Source: an uncultured Pseudorhodobacter sp.
Lineage (GTDB): Bacteria > Pseudomonadota > Alphaproteobacteria > Rhodobacterales > Rhodobacteraceae
Assembly: GCA_913062925.1 (NCBI GenBank)
Contig: CAJXWJ010000010.1
Coordinates: 1-64,000 of the forward strand
Reading direction: 5' to 3'
DNA: 64,000 nt
A program made the position numbers and the translations under genes. Positions within the stretch are counted from its first letter, which is position 1. Every line of letters begins with the position of its first letter. Positions 41,253 to 53,314 of this stretch are shown here, in pieces. The notes beneath the pieces are model-generated. The model saw only the letters and a program-made list of their open reading frames with translations, was not told the origin of the DNA and did not search any database.

Positions 41253-41771
41253 ATGTTCAAGCTGGAAGTGACTTCGCGCTGGCTTTGGCGCGCGGGCTGG
41301 GGCTTGATGGCGCAAAGGGAGGCTTTGATGCTGAAACAGATTGATATTCCGCCGCTGTGGTTGGTGTTTGCCTTGGGTGCGATTTGGGCGATTGCGCAGG
41401 CGACGCCGGTTTGGCCGCAGCAGGGCTTGGGGCTTTGCCTGATCGCTTTGGGCCTTGCCGCGATGGCGGTGGCGGTGGCGCAGATGCTGGTTGCGCGCAC
41501 CAGTTTTATTCCGCGCCGCGACCCATCGGCCTTGGTGACGGGCGGTGTTTTCAGCATCAGCCGCAATCCGATCTATCTGGGCGATGCTTTGGTTTTGCTG
41601 GGGGCTGCCTGTTTTTGGGGCGCTTGGGTCGCACTGCCTGTGGTGGCCGGCTTTATGGTTTGGATCACGCGGCGCTATATTTTGGACGAGGAGGCGCGGC
41701 TGCGCGCGGGCTTTGGGCCTGCTTTTGCGGCCTGGTCGGCGCGGGTGCCGCGCTGGATTTGGCGTATTTAG
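41253..41771 (+). CDS. Isoprenylcysteine carboxyl methyltransferase/phospholipid methyltransferase-like membrane protein
   Basis: GVFSISRNPIYLGDALVLLGAACFWGAW...ARLRAGFGPAFAAWSARVPRWI; alternative start at 41328. Confidence 0.8.
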   Translation: MFKLEVTSRWLWRAGWGLMAQREALMLKQIDIPPLWLVFALGAIWAIAQATPVWPQQGLGLCLIALGLAAMAVAVAQMLVARTSFIPRRDPSALVTGGVFSISRNPIYLGDALVLLGAACFWGAWVALPVVAGFMVWITRRYILDEEARLRAGFGPAFAAWSARVPRWIWRI

Positions 41772-41910
41772 CGGCAAAGCTGTCGGATTTTGCCGTAAAT
41801 CTTGCGCCAATGCTGCATCTGGCGTTGCACTTTGGGGCGCTGCTGCTACTTCTGCAACATTATTGTTTCGCGGGGCTGGCCCGCCCTGAGGCTAAAATGG
41901 GGGAGAGACT

Positions 41911-43488
41911 GTGAAGATTGGTGCTATAACAGAGGTGTTTGCGGGCGAAAGTCGCGTTGCGATGACACCAGATTCGGCGCTTCAGCTGGTCAAGCTGGGG
42001 CATAGCTGCTGCATTCAGGCCGGTGCGGGGGCCAAGGCTGGCTTTTCAGACGCGCTTTATGCCGCCGCTGGGGTCGAAGTTCTAAAGACCGCCAAGGCGG
42101 TGATGGCGGCTGCCGATGTCATCGTCAAAGTGCGCGGCCCCGAGATGGCCGAAGCCAAGGCGTTGAAATCCGGGCAGACCCTGATCTCGTTCTTTTGGCC
42201 GGCACAGAACCCCGAGCTGCTTGAGGTGGTCAAGGCGCAGGGGGCGACCGTTGTCGCCATGGATATGGTGCCGCGCATCAGCCGCGCGCAAAAGATGGAT
42301 GCGCTGTCGTCGATGGCCAATATCGCGGGCTACCGCGCGGTGATCGAGGCTGGCAACAACTTTGGCCGCTTTTTCACCGGGCAGGTGACGGCTGCGGGCA
42401 AAGTACCGCCGGCCAAGGTCTTGATCGTGGGCGCTGGCGTGGCCGGTTTGGCCGCGATTGGCACTGCAACCAGCCTTGGCGCGATCACCTATGCCTTTGA
42501 TGTGCGCCCCGAAGTGGCCGAGCAGATCGAATCGATGGGCGCGCAATTCGTCTATCTGGAGTTTGACGCCAGCGAACTGCCCGATGGGGCCGCGACGGGC
42601 GGCTATGCAGCCCCCTCGACCCCAGCTTTCCAAGCCAAACAGCTGGCCAAGTTCCGCGAACTGGCCCCCGAGATGGACATCGTCATCACCACGGCGCTGA
42701 TCCCCGGACGGCCTGCGCCCAAGCTTTGGACCAAGGATATGGTCGAGATGATGAAGCCGGGTTCGGTGATCATCGACCTTGCTGCCGAGCGTGGCGGCAA
42801 CTGCGATCTGACGGTGATGGACGAGAAGGTTGTCTCGGACAACGGCGTGACGGTGATCGGCTATACCGATTTCCCAAGCCGGATGGCTGCACAGGCCTCG
42901 ACGCTTTATTCCACCAATATCAGGCATATGCTGACCGATCTTACCCCGAAAAAAGACGGTGTGATTGATCACAATATGGAAGACGACGTCATTCGTGGCG
43001 CGACCGTGGCCAAGGCCGGCGAGATTACTTATCCGCCACCACCGCCGAAGATCGCAGCGATTGCGGCGCAAAAGCCAAAGGAAAAGGTCAAAGAGCTGAC
43101 GGCGGAAGAAAAGCGCGCGGCAGAGACGGCGGCCTTTAAGGCGCAGACCAGATCGCAAGTCGGTCTGCTGGTGGGGGCGGCTTTGTTGCTTGCCCTTGTC
43201 GGAGCCTTTGCGCCCACCGAATTCATGTCGCATTTTATCGTCTTTGTGCTGGCCTGCTTTATCGGTTTCTCGGTGATCTGGAATGTGTCGCATTCCTTGC
43301 ACACGCCTTTGATGGCGGTGACCAATGCGATTTCGGGCATCGTCATTCTTGGCGCGCTGCTGCAAATCGGGTCCGGCAGCTGGCTGGTGGTGGTTTTGGC
43401 CGCCATTTCGGTGCTGATCGCGACGATCAATATTGTGGGGGGCTTTCTGGTTACGCGCCGGATGCTCGCCATGTTCCAGAAGTCGTAA
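41911..43488 (+). CDS. pntA: NAD(P) transhydrogenase subunit alpha
   Basis: [47 protein letters not shown]...; Rossmann and C-terminal TM segments. Confidence 0.95.
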   Translation: MKIGAITEVFAGESRVAMTPDSALQLVKLGHSCCIQAGAGAKAGFSDALYAAAGVEVLKTAKAVMAAADVIVKVRGPEMAEAKALKSGQTLISFFWPAQNPELLEVVKAQGATVVAMDMVPRISRAQKMDALSSMANIAGYRAVIEAGNNFGRFFTGQVTAAGKVPPAKVLIVGAGVAGLAAIGTATSLGAITYAFDVRPEVAEQIESMGAQFVYLEFDASELPDGAATGGYAAPSTPAFQAKQLAKFRELAPEMDIVITTALIPGRPAPKLWTKDMVEMMKPGSVIIDLAAERGGNCDLTVMDEKVVSDNGVTVIGYTDFPSRMAAQASTLYSTNIRHMLTDLTPKKDGVIDHNMEDDVIRGATVAKAGEITYPPPPPKIAAIAAQKPKEKVKELTAEEKRAAETAAFKAQTRSQVGLLVGAALLLALVGAFAPTEFMSHFIVFVLACFIGFSVIWNVSHSLHTPLMAVTNAISGIVILGALLQIGSGSWLVVVLAAISVLIATINIVGGFLVTRRMLAMFQKS

Positions 43489-43500
43489 GGAGATAGGCAC

Positions 43501-44934
43501 ATGAGCATTGGAATTGTACAGGCTGCCTATATTGCTGCGGCTGTGTTGTTTATCCTCAGCCTTGGCGGGCTGTCGGGGCAAGAAAGCGCCAAGCGCGCGG
43601 TGTGGTATGGCATCGCGGGCATGGCTTTGGCGGTGTTTGCCACGGTGTTTTCGGCCGATGTTGCCCATGTTTGGGTGATTGCGCTGATGGTTGCGGTCGG
43701 CTCGGTTTTGGGCTGGATGGTCGCGATGCGGGTGCAGATGACCGAGATGCCGCAACTGGTGGCAGCGCTGCATTCGTTTGTGGGTCTGGCGGCGGTTCTG
43801 ATCGGCTATAACGCCGATATCGAACTCAGCCGCGTGCTGGCGATGGATCAGGGCGCCAAGGCGGGGCTGATCGGCTTTGCCGCCAAATTGGCGCATAAAG
43901 ACGCGGTCGAGCAGGCGATTTTGCATGTCGAAGTGTTCTTGGGCGTGTTTATCGGCGCTGTGACCTTTACCGGATCTATCGTGGCCTTTGGCAAATTGGC
44001 CGGCAAGGTTTCTGGCAATGCCAAAAAGCTGCCGGGCGGGCATTTCCTGAACGCGGGCGCGGCTGTGGGATCGTTGATCTTGCTGGTGCTTTATTTCAAC
44101 GGTGCGGGCATTTGGTCGCTGATGCTGATGACGCTGTTGGCGTTTTTCATTGGCTATCACCTGATCATGGGCATTGGCGGTGCCGATATGCCGGTGGTTG
44201 TGTCGATGCTGAACAGCTATTCCGGCTGGGCGGCGGCGGCGATTGGCTTTACGCTGGGCAATGATCTTTTGATCGTGACCGGCGCGCTGGTGGGCTCATC
44301 GGGGGCGATCTTGTCTTACATCATGTGTAAGGCGATGAACCGCTCGTTCATCTCGGTGATCTTGGGCGGCTTTGGCGGCACCACCGGGCCTGCGATGGCG
44401 ATCGAAGGCGAGCAGGTGGCGATTGACACCGAAGGTGTCGCCGCGGCGCTGAATGATGCCGATAGCATCATCATCATTCCGGGCTATGGCATGGCGGTGG
44501 CGCAAGCCCAGCAAGCGGTCTCAGAACTGACCCGCAAGCTGCGCGCGCGCGGCAAAACCGTGCGCTTTGCGATCCACCCTGTGGCAGGCCGTTTGCCCGG
44601 CCATATGAACGTGCTTTTGGCCGAGGCCAAGGTGCCCTATGACATCGTGATGGAAATGGACGAGATCAACGAAGATTTCCCCACCACCGATGTGGCCATC
44701 GTGATCGGGTCGAACGACATCGTGAACCCCGCTGCCCAAGAAGACCCCAACAGCCCAATCGCTGGCATGCCAGTGCTGGAATGCTGGAAGGCGAAACAGG
44801 TCTTTGTCAGCAAGCGAGGGCAGGGCACCGGCTATTCCGGCATCGAGAACCCGCTGTTCTACAAAGAGAACACCCGGATGTTCTATGGCGATGCGAAAAA
44901 GTCGCTCGACGCTTTGTTGCCGCTGATCGACTAA
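43501..44934 (+). CDS. pntB: NAD(P) transhydrogenase subunit beta
   Basis: Multi-[65 protein letters not shown]. Confidence 0.96.
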   Translation: MSIGIVQAAYIAAAVLFILSLGGLSGQESAKRAVWYGIAGMALAVFATVFSADVAHVWVIALMVAVGSVLGWMVAMRVQMTEMPQLVAALHSFVGLAAVLIGYNADIELSRVLAMDQGAKAGLIGFAAKLAHKDAVEQAILHVEVFLGVFIGAVTFTGSIVAFGKLAGKVSGNAKKLPGGHFLNAGAAVGSLILLVLYFNGAGIWSLMLMTLLAFFIGYHLIMGIGGADMPVVVSMLNSYSGWAAAAIGFTLGNDLLIVTGALVGSSGAILSYIMCKAMNRSFISVILGGFGGTTGPAMAIEGEQVAIDTEGVAAALNDADSIIIIPGYGMAVAQAQQAVSELTRKLRARGKTVRFAIHPVAGRLPGHMNVLLAEAKVPYDIVMEMDEINEDFPTTDVAIVIGSNDIVNPAAQEDPNSPIAGMPVLECWKAKQVFVSKRGQGTGYSGIENPLFYKENTRMFYGDAKKSLDALLPLID

Positions 44935-44963
44935 GGCGCGCGCGCCCTTGCGCAGGTGACATC

Positions 44964-44991
44964 AAAGGCCCCGCCGCAAGGTGGGGCCTTT
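44964..44991 (+). terminator. Intrinsic terminator after pntB
   Basis: AAAGGCCCC-N10-GGGGCCTTT. Confidence 0.7.
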
Positions 44992-45091
44992 GCATTGCGG
45001 CAACACTTTTGGTGCATACGGCTGTATTCTGTGAATTTTCTGGCCTTTGTCGCAGCGGCGGGGCTTTCTGGCGCAAAGAGCAAGGCGAGCC

Positions 45092-46372
45092 ATGACCCAG
45101 ATCGACGACCACCCGTTGCGCTATGCGCTTGTCAATGAATTGCACGCGCGCCCGTTTCCGGCCCTGCGCGCGCCCTGCGTGGCGGCCTATGTCGCGGTGA
45201 AACAGCCGCAAGAGGCGCAAAACCGCAATCGGGCCGAGGATATGGCGCATGTGCTGGCGCTGCTGGATCGCAACGGATCTTCGCATCCGCAGCCCAATGC
45301 CACGCATTTTTCCGGCACCATCGGTCGGGCCGAGCTGAAATGGGAAAGCCACACCGAATTTGTGACCTATTCCGCCTTTAGCGAAGGCCTGCCCGCACGC
45401 CCCTTTGACCCCGACGAGATGGAGGTCTTTCCCGAGGATTGGCTGGCCGAAGCCCCCGGCGTGCGCTTGGCTTCGGTCTTGGTGCGGGTCGAGGTTCTGG
45501 GCGATGAGGCCGCTTTGCTGGCCAAGCTTGACCAATGGTTCGTCGCCGAAAGCCTTGCGGTGGCGCGGGTGGTGGATGGGGCTGCGGTGATTGCGGGCGA
45601 TTTCAGGATTGATCCGGCGGGCCATATGCGATTTGCGGTCTTTGTCAAACCCGACACCGGCGCGCGGCGGATCGGGCGGATCGTGCAGCGGCTGTGCGAG
45701 GTGGAAACCTACCGCGCCATGTCGATGCTGGGGCTGATGCGGGCGCGCGGGCTGACGGGCAAGCTGAACGCGCTGGATCCGCAACTGTCAGAGCTGGTCT
45801 CGGGCTTGGACAGCAACGCGCGGCCTGCCGAGGAAAACCTGCACGAGTTGCTGCGGATTTCGGCAGAATTGGAAAGTCTGGCGGTGCAGCATTCCTTCCG
45901 CTTTGGCGCGACGGGGGCTTACGAGGCCATCGTCAATCAACGCATTGCAGCCCTGCGCGAAGAGCGTGTGGCTGGGCGGCAAAGCTTTGGCGAGTTCATG
46001 ATGCGGCGCTATGATCCAGCGATGCGCACGGTGAAATCGGCCGAGGCGCGTCTGGTCTCGATGGCCGAACGCGCCACGCGGGCGGCTGAATTGTTGCGCA
46101 CAAGGGTGGATGTTGAACGCTCGGCGCAGAACCAAAAGCTGTTAGAAAGCATGGACAAACGCGCCGATCTTGCGCTGCGGTTGCAACATACCGTCGAAGG
46201 TCTGTCGGTGGTGGCGATCAGCTATTACGCGGTCTCGCTGGCGGCCTATGCCGCCTATCCGGTGACCGAGGCGCTGCATATCAGCAAGGGCATGGCCACG
46301 GCGGTGCTGACACCTTTGGTCGTGCTGGGGGTTTGGCTGGCGCTGCGCCGGATCAAGCGCGAGATGCGCTGA
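45092..46372 (+). CDS. DUF3422 family membrane protein
   Basis: HPLRYALVNELHARPFPALRAPCVAAYVAV...; two C-terminal TM segments. Confidence 0.85.
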   Translation: MTQIDDHPLRYALVNELHARPFPALRAPCVAAYVAVKQPQEAQNRNRAEDMAHVLALLDRNGSSHPQPNATHFSGTIGRAELKWESHTEFVTYSAFSEGLPARPFDPDEMEVFPEDWLAEAPGVRLASVLVRVEVLGDEAALLAKLDQWFVAESLAVARVVDGAAVIAGDFRIDPAGHMRFAVFVKPDTGARRIGRIVQRLCEVETYRAMSMLGLMRARGLTGKLNALDPQLSELVSGLDSNARPAEENLHELLRISAELESLAVQHSFRFGATGAYEAIVNQRIAALREERVAGRQSFGEFMMRRYDPAMRTVKSAEARLVSMAERATRAAELLRTRVDVERSAQNQKLLESMDKRADLALRLQHTVEGLSVVAISYYAVSLAAYAAYPVTEALHISKGMATAVLTPLVVLGVWLALRRIKREMR

Positions 46373-47294
46373 CCTCGCCGCAGATCACGCGGGCTAGGGC
46401 TGCGTCGCGCTGCGCCTCTGGCAGGCTTAGGACATGCGCAAGCTTGGTATAAGCCGCCTCGGGCGTCATATCGCCGCCGTCGATCACGCCGCATTCCACC
46501 ATCAAATTGCCCGCCGCATAGGTGCCCAGACTGACCCCGCCCTCAGGACTTTGGCTGACCGCAATCATCCGCGTGCCGCGCTGTTTGGCGCTGCGTAGGG
46601 CTGCCGCTATCTCGGGCGTCTCGGGCAGGGTGCCTGCGCCAAACACCCGCAGCACAACGCCGTCGCAGTGGCTCAGGGCATGGGCGATCAGCTCGGGCGA
46701 CTGACCCGGTGCCATGGTCAGGATCGCAAGCTTGCTGGGCTGATAGGCGGTGCGGTGCACATCATCAGCCGCCTGCCAAGGCGGTGCCGCTGTTGGGCTG
46801 GCGGTAAAGGCCGCTGGGGCCGAGGAATGCGCCTTGCGCAGCCGCGCGCCATGCAGCAAACGCCCGGCAAATTGCACCCAGACGCCCGCAGGCGCGGTTT
46901 GCGCAGCCGCAATGGCATCTGACAGGTTCGCGGCGCCATCACTGCCCGCCAGCGTCAGCGGCAGCATTGACCCGGTTAAAATCACCGGACGGCGCAGACC
47001 CGCCAGCGCAAAGCAAAGCGCGGCGGCGGTAAAGGCGAGCGTATCGGTGCCATGGGTGACGACAAAGCCGTCATAGCGCGCCTGGCCTGCCTCGATCGCT
47101 GCGGCAATGCGGTTCCAATCGGCGGGGGTGGCATTGGCACTGTCGATCAGCGGCGCAAGCGGCAGCAGGGTGATCTGGGCGGTTGGGGCAAGCTTTGCCA
47201 AGGCGGCCTCCAGCACGCCTGCGCTCGGGGCAAAGCCGATCTCGGTTTGTGCCATGCCAATGGTGCCGCCGGTGTGGATCAATAGCAGATGCAT
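46353..47294 (-). CDS. Type I L-asparaginase
   Basis: MHLLLIHTGGTIGMAQTEIGF...YDGFVVTHGTDTLAFTAAALCFAL...VILTGSMLPL. Confidence 0.92.
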   Translation of the reverse strand: MHLLLIHTGGTIGMAQTEIGFAPSAGVLEAALAKLAPTAQITLLPLAPLIDSANATPADWNRIAAAIEAGQARYDGFVVTHGTDTLAFTAAALCFALAGLRRPVILTGSMLPLTLAGSDGAANLSDAIAAAQTAPAGVWVQFAGRLLHGARLRKAHSSAPAAFTASPTAAPPWQAADDVHRTAYQPSKLAILTMAPGQSPELIAHALSHCDGVVLRVFGAGTLPETPEIAAALRSAKQRGTRMIAVSQSPEGGVSLGTYAAGNLMVECGVIDGGDMTPEAAYTKLAHVLSLPEAQRDAALARVICGEVSASRA

Positions 47295-47353
47295 GCAAAA
47301 AGCCCCCTGTAGCTTGAAGGGCTTTTGCGCAGTTTCAAAGCGTGGCGCAAGCT

Positions 47354-48265
47354 TTACCTGCCGCGAATGCGCGGATCCAGCGCATCGCGCAGGCCGTCAC
47401 CGATATAGTTCACCGACAAAACCGTCAGCGAAATCGCCACACCCGGCCAGATCACGCGTTCGGGATAGATCTGCATATAAGATAGCCCATCATACAAAAG
47501 CCGCCCCCAGGTCGGAAAATCGGGCGGAAAGCCAAGGCCAAGGAAAGACAGCACAGATTCGGTGATGATCGCCTCGGCCACCCCCAAAGTCGCCGCCACC
47601 ATCACCGGCGAGACCACATTGGGCAGGATATGGCGCAGAATGATCCGGCGCGGAATCGCTCCGATCGACCGCGCCGCCAGCACATATTCACGCTCTTTCA
47701 GCGCCAATACCTCGCCGCGCACAATCCGCGCCGCCTGCATCCAAGAGGTGACCCCAATCGCAAAGACGATCAGCAAAAACGCCCCCATTTCTGGCCCGAC
47801 AAGCCCCGCGATGCGGTCGCGAAACAGCATCACCATCACCAGCAAAAGCGGAATCAGCGGCAAGGCCAGAAACATATCGGTCAGCCGCATCAAGGGCCCG
47901 TCGAGGCGTTTGAAATAGCCCGCCAAAATGCCGATGGTGGTGCCGACAAAAATCGCGATCATCATCGCCACAAAGCCCACCGCCAAAGAGACTTTGCCCG
48001 CGTCCAGCATCCGCGCCAGCATATCGCGGCCCAGTTGATCGGTGCCCAATGGGAACCGCCACGACGGACCTTGGTTTTTCAGCATGATCGCCTTGGCCAC
48101 CGACATCTTTTCAGGCACCCACAAAAACGGCCCCAAAACCACGGCCAAAATCAGCGTGCCCAGCACAATCAGCCCAAACAAAGCGCCCTTATGGGTGCGA
48201 AATTGCTGCCAAATCGCCCGCATTTGGCTGGCGGGTTTTTCAATCGCTGTGGTGGCGTCAGTCAT
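47354..48265 (-). CDS. ABC transporter permease (OppC-type)
   Basis: PLGTDQLGRDMLARMLDAGKVSLAVGFVAM...EYVLAARSIGAIPRRIILRHILPN. Confidence 0.93.
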   Translation of the reverse strand: MTDATTAIEKPASQMRAIWQQFRTHKGALFGLIVLGTLILAVVLGPFLWVPEKMSVAKAIMLKNQGPSWRFPLGTDQLGRDMLARMLDAGKVSLAVGFVAMMIAIFVGTTIGILAGYFKRLDGPLMRLTDMFLALPLIPLLLVMVMLFRDRIAGLVGPEMGAFLLIVFAIGVTSWMQAARIVRGEVLALKEREYVLAARSIGAIPRRIILRHILPNVVSPVMVAATLGVAEAIITESVLSFLGLGFPPDFPTWGRLLYDGLSYMQIYPERVIWPGVAISLTVLSVNYIGDGLRDALDPRIRGR

Positions 48266-49265
48266 AGCGGATCCTCGGGTCGAGAAGGCCGTAAAGCACG
48301 TCGGCGATCAGGTTGAAAAGCACGATCAGGATCGCGAAGATAAAGGCAAGCGTCTGCACCATCGGCAAATCATTGGCATGAATCGCCCCGATCAGCGCCG
48401 AGCCAATGCCCGAGACCCCGAACATATTCTCGGTGATAATCGCGCCGCCAAAGATCGAGGGGATGCCAAGGGCGATCACCGTGACCACGGGGATCATCGA
48501 ATTGCGCAGCACATGTTTCAGCACCACCGTGCGCTCTGACATGCCTTTGGCACGCGCGGTGCGCACATAGTCCTGGCCCATGTTTTCAAGCATAGACGAG
48601 CGCATATAGCGGCTGATCGAGGCCGCATTGGCCAGCCCCAAGGTCATCACCGGCAGCGTCATCTGCCGCACTTGTTGCCAGAAGGTGTCCCAATCGGTGA
48701 CGGTCAAGGTGGTGTCATATTTGGTTGGAAACCAGCCCAGACCGACGGCAAACAGAATAATCAGCAGCGTGCCCGAAAAGAAGGTCGGCACCGAAAACCC
48801 GATCATCGCCAGCAAGGTGCCAAGCTGATCAAAGATCGAATACTGCCGATAGGCCGAATAAATGCCAATCGGAACCGCGATCAAGATGCCCACCAGATAG
48901 GCAGTGCCAATCACGATCAGCGTCTGCGGCAGGCGCTGCACGATGATGTCAAACACCGGCGAGCGGGTTTGATAGCTGATGATCCGTTGCATGCCTTCGG
49001 CGTAATTGCTGCCAAAGATTGCATCAATGCCGGTCAAAGGCTCGACATAAAAAAACTGTTTCAGCCAAAGCCCATAGCGGACATAGACCGGCTCGTTGAC
49101 GCCCATCGCTTCAAGGATTTTCATCCGCACTTCGGCAGGCACCGTCAGCGGAATTTCCGAGGCAGGGCTTCCCGGTGCCAGATCGACCAGAAAAAAGATC
49201 ACAAGGCTGATCAAGAGAAGCGTCGGGATTGCCAGCAGCAATCGTCGAAGCGTGAAGGTGAGCAT
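48258..49265 (-). CDS. ABC transporter permease (OppB-type)
   Basis: MLTFTLRRLLLAIPTLLLISLVIFFLVDLAPGSP...DYVRTARAKGMSERTVVLKHVLRNSMIPVVTVI. Confidence 0.93.
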   Translation of the reverse strand: MLTFTLRRLLLAIPTLLLISLVIFFLVDLAPGSPASEIPLTVPAEVRMKILEAMGVNEPVYVRYGLWLKQFFYVEPLTGIDAIFGSNYAEGMQRIISYQTRSPVFDIIVQRLPQTLIVIGTAYLVGILIAVPIGIYSAYRQYSIFDQLGTLLAMIGFSVPTFFSGTLLIILFAVGLGWFPTKYDTTLTVTDWDTFWQQVRQMTLPVMTLGLANAASISRYMRSSMLENMGQDYVRTARAKGMSERTVVLKHVLRNSMIPVVTVIALGIPSIFGGAIITENMFGVSGIGSALIGAIHANDLPMVQTLAFIFAILIVLFNLIADVLYGLLDPRIRYD

Positions 49266-49300
49266 GGCGGCGCCTCTCGCAAGCAGACTTCAGGGGGAAT

Positions 49301-49324
49301 GGGCGGGGAGATTGCCCCCCGCCC
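49301..49324 (-). other. Operon-internal hairpin between SBP and oppB-type genes
   Basis: GGGCGGGG-N8-CCCCGCCC perfect 8-bp stem, no T-run. Confidence 0.6.
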
Positions 49325-49333
49325 AAAGCTAGA

Positions 49334-51034
49334 TCACTTGACGCGGAACCAATCCTGTACGTTCCACATTTCGGTGTCCCAAGTGTTCAGGTTCACGCCA
49401 CCCAGCGCGTTCGAGGCAGCCGAAAGACGACCACGATCGACCAGCGGCACGATGACCATGCTGTCTTTGGTCAGCATGTCGTTCATCTTTTTGGCAAGCT
49501 CGGAGCGCTTGGCCATATCCGAGGTTTTGCCCATTTCAGCAACCAGCGCGTCATAGGCTGGATCGCAGAAGCGGTTGATGTTTTCACCCTGCCACTGGTT
49601 GTCTGGGCCTGGGATCTTATTGCACAGATAGCTGGCCAGGTAGGGCTCTGGATCGGTGCCGTCAAAGTTGTTGGCATACATTTCGACGTCTGCATAGAAC
49701 TTCTGGAAGGTATCGGGCGAGCCCGCATCGCCGCCAAAGAACACCGAAGCGTCGATGTTGCGAAGCTCGACGTCCACACCCAGCTCGGTCCACCAATCTT
49801 TGATCAAAGCCTGGAAGTCCTGACGCACAGGGTTGGTCGAGGTTTGGTAAAGGATGTGCAGCTTCTTGCCATCTTTTTCCCGCACGCCATCAGCGCCTGG
49901 AACCCAGCCTGCGTCGTCCAGCAGCTTTTTCGCGCCTTCCATGTCATGTGGAATGCAACCGGTGTTGTCAGAGGCAAACAACTCGGGCGCTGGCACCAGA
50001 TTACAGGTCGGACGGCCGGCATTGCCATAGCCGATATCGACAAGGATCTGGCGGTCGATGGCTTTGGACAAAGCGGTACGCACGTTGATATCCGACAGGA
50101 TTGGGTGCGGATGCTTGGTGGTCGAACGCTCGCCCTCTGCCAGATCTGGCGAAGGATCGGTCATGTTCATTTCGATCCGCTCGACCAGGGTGCCGAAGCC
50201 GTTGACGAACTTGCCTTTGCCGCCGGTCTCCATCTGAGCTTGCAGCTCGGGGTTGATCTGGGTGTTCCAAGCATAGTCGAATTCGCCGGTCTGCATCACA
50301 GCGCGCGCCGCTGATTCTGCATCGCCACCGCCTTTGACAACCATTTTCGCAAAAGCGGGCTTGGCTGGGTCGCGGTAGTTCGGGTTGGCTTCCAGCGTCA
50401 CAGTGTCATTGGTTTTGAATTCAACAACGCGGAATGGGCCGGTGCCGATGGGGTTAAAGTTCTGCTCGGTGCAGGTGGACGCGGCTGCGCCCATGCAATT
50501 GGCAAACTGGGCCTTTTGCAGGATCGGCGAGGTGCCGCCGACGAAGGCCTGATAAGGGTTTGGTTTTGGGCCGTCAAAGTTGATGACAACGGTCTGATCG
50601 TCTGGGGTGTCGATCGAGGTGATGCCTTCATAGCGCGAGGCCTGTGCGCAGCCGCCATCGGGGGCGGTGCAATATTCATAGGTGAATTTCGCGTCAGCCG
50701 AGGTCACTGGCGTGCCATCCGACCACAACAGGCCTGGCTTCAGCTTCCAGGTGATGCTGGTCAGATCGGCCGAGATGCCGCCGTTTTCAACCGTTGGTAC
50801 GCTTTCAGCCAAACGCGGGAAGACCACGCCTTTTTCGTCAAAGCCCGCCATGCCTTCCAGAATGATCGAGGCATTCTCAACGTCTTTGGTGCCCGAGGAC
50901 AGGTAGGGGTTCAGCGTCGAAGGCGCCTGTGCGTAAAGCACGTTTACAGTGCCATCACTGCCGCGTTCCGCAAAAGCTGCGGGCGCAAAGGCAAAAGCGC
51001 AGGCAGCACCCAAAAGGGCTGTCTTAAGTTTCAT
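49334..51034 (-). CDS. Peptide-type ABC transporter substrate-binding protein (SBP family 5)
   Basis: Signal peptide; [59 protein letters not shown]. Confidence 0.93.
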   Translation of the reverse strand: MKLKTALLGAACAFAFAPAAFAERGSDGTVNVLYAQAPSTLNPYLSSGTKDVENASIILEGMAGFDEKGVVFPRLAESVPTVENGGISADLTSITWKLKPGLLWSDGTPVTSADAKFTYEYCTAPDGGCAQASRYEGITSIDTPDDQTVVINFDGPKPNPYQAFVGGTSPILQKAQFANCMGAAASTCTEQNFNPIGTGPFRVVEFKTNDTVTLEANPNYRDPAKPAFAKMVVKGGGDAESAARAVMQTGEFDYAWNTQINPELQAQMETGGKGKFVNGFGTLVERIEMNMTDPSPDLAEGERSTTKHPHPILSDINVRTALSKAIDRQILVDIGYGNAGRPTCNLVPAPELFASDNTGCIPHDMEGAKKLLDDAGWVPGADGVREKDGKKLHILYQTSTNPVRQDFQALIKDWWTELGVDVELRNIDASVFFGGDAGSPDTFQKFYADVEMYANNFDGTDPEPYLASYLCNKIPGPDNQWQGENINRFCDPAYDALVAEMGKTSDMAKRSELAKKMNDMLTKDSMVIVPLVDRGRLSAASNALGGVNLNTWDTEMWNVQDWFRVK

Positions 51035-52075
51035 TTTGTCTCTCCTTGTTGATTAAGCTCTGTGGCCTCGACACTGGCGGTTGATCCGACAGCAGTGTTT
51101 TCTTCATAAAGGAAACAGGCGACCTGACGGCCGGGCTGCACCTCTACAAGCTCGGGTTTTTCCTGATGACAGCGCGCGAAAGCCTTGGGGCAGCGGGTGC
51201 AAAAGTTGCAGCCCTTGGGCGGGTTCGCGGGCGAGGGCACATCGCCCTGCAGGATGATCCGTTCGCGCCGCGCGCGGTTGGGATCGGGTTCATTGACCGC
51301 CGAAAGCAAAGCCTCGGCATAGGGGTGCAGCGGGTTGGCAAACAGCGCATCACGCGGCGACAGCTCGGCAATGCGGCCCAGATACATCACCGCCACGCGG
51401 TCGGCGATATGGCGCACCATCGACAGATCATGGCTGATGAACAGGTAGGTCAGGCCCAGCCGCTCTTGCAGATCTTCCAGCAGATTGACCACCTGCGCTT
51501 GGATCGAGACATCCAGCGCCGCAATCGGTTCGTCGCAGACGATGAATTTCGGGTTCAAGGCCAGCGCGCGGGCAATGCCGATGCGCTGGCGCTGACCGCC
51601 GGAAAACTCATGCGGAAAGCGGTTGGCAAAGCGGCGGTTCAGCCCCACCGCATCCATCAGCTCCAACACCCGTTCTAGCCGGCGCTCGGCGGTCCAATCG
51701 GTATGTTCGACCAAGGGTTCCGAAATGATGCCCGCCACAGTCATCCGCGGGTTCAAGCTGGCTTGCGGGTCTTGAAACACCATCTGCATGCTTGGGCGTT
51801 TCTTGCGCAACGCCTCGGGAGCAAGCGTGGCGATATCTTCGCCGCCGATCACAACCGAGCCCGCCGTGGGCTCGTAAAGCCGCAGCAAGGCGCGGCCCAC
51901 AGTCGATTTTCCACAGCCAGATTCGCCAACCAGCCCCAAGGTTTCGCCCTCAAGGATGTTGAACGACACACCATCCACCGCTTTTACATCGCCGGTATGG
52001 CGGCGCAGCACACCCGAATAGATCGGGAAATACATCTTCAGATCGCTGACTTCGACCAAAGGTTTCGCGGTTTGA

Positions 52076-52083
<8 letters not shown>
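51031..52083 (-). CDS. Oligopeptide-type ABC ATPase (OppF-like)
   Basis: [26 protein letters not shown]...[45 protein letters not shown] overlap with SBP start. Confidence 0.94.
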
Positions 52084-53086
<1,003 letters not shown>

Positions 53087-53314
53087 AGGTAACCCCCAAG
53101 TTTTTGTTTTTATTTCTTATTCTAATACAGGCGATGTTTCCCGCCCTTGGATTGTGCAGGAAGTCTTTCCGATTTCCCCCAAGGTATCAATCCCGAAATT
53201 TGACCAAATAACAGAAATATTTTTCGCCACATCGTGTGGTTGCATCGGCGTTTTGTGCGTCTTGACACCCTGCGCGGCGCGGCTCAGGCTTGGCGCGCAA
53301 GAACGAGGTAAGCC

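Noticed and set aside
42082-44160. 692-aa - strand ORF spanning pntA/pntB
   Set aside because: Crosses the boundary of two well-conserved genes on the other strand; composition is artefactual.
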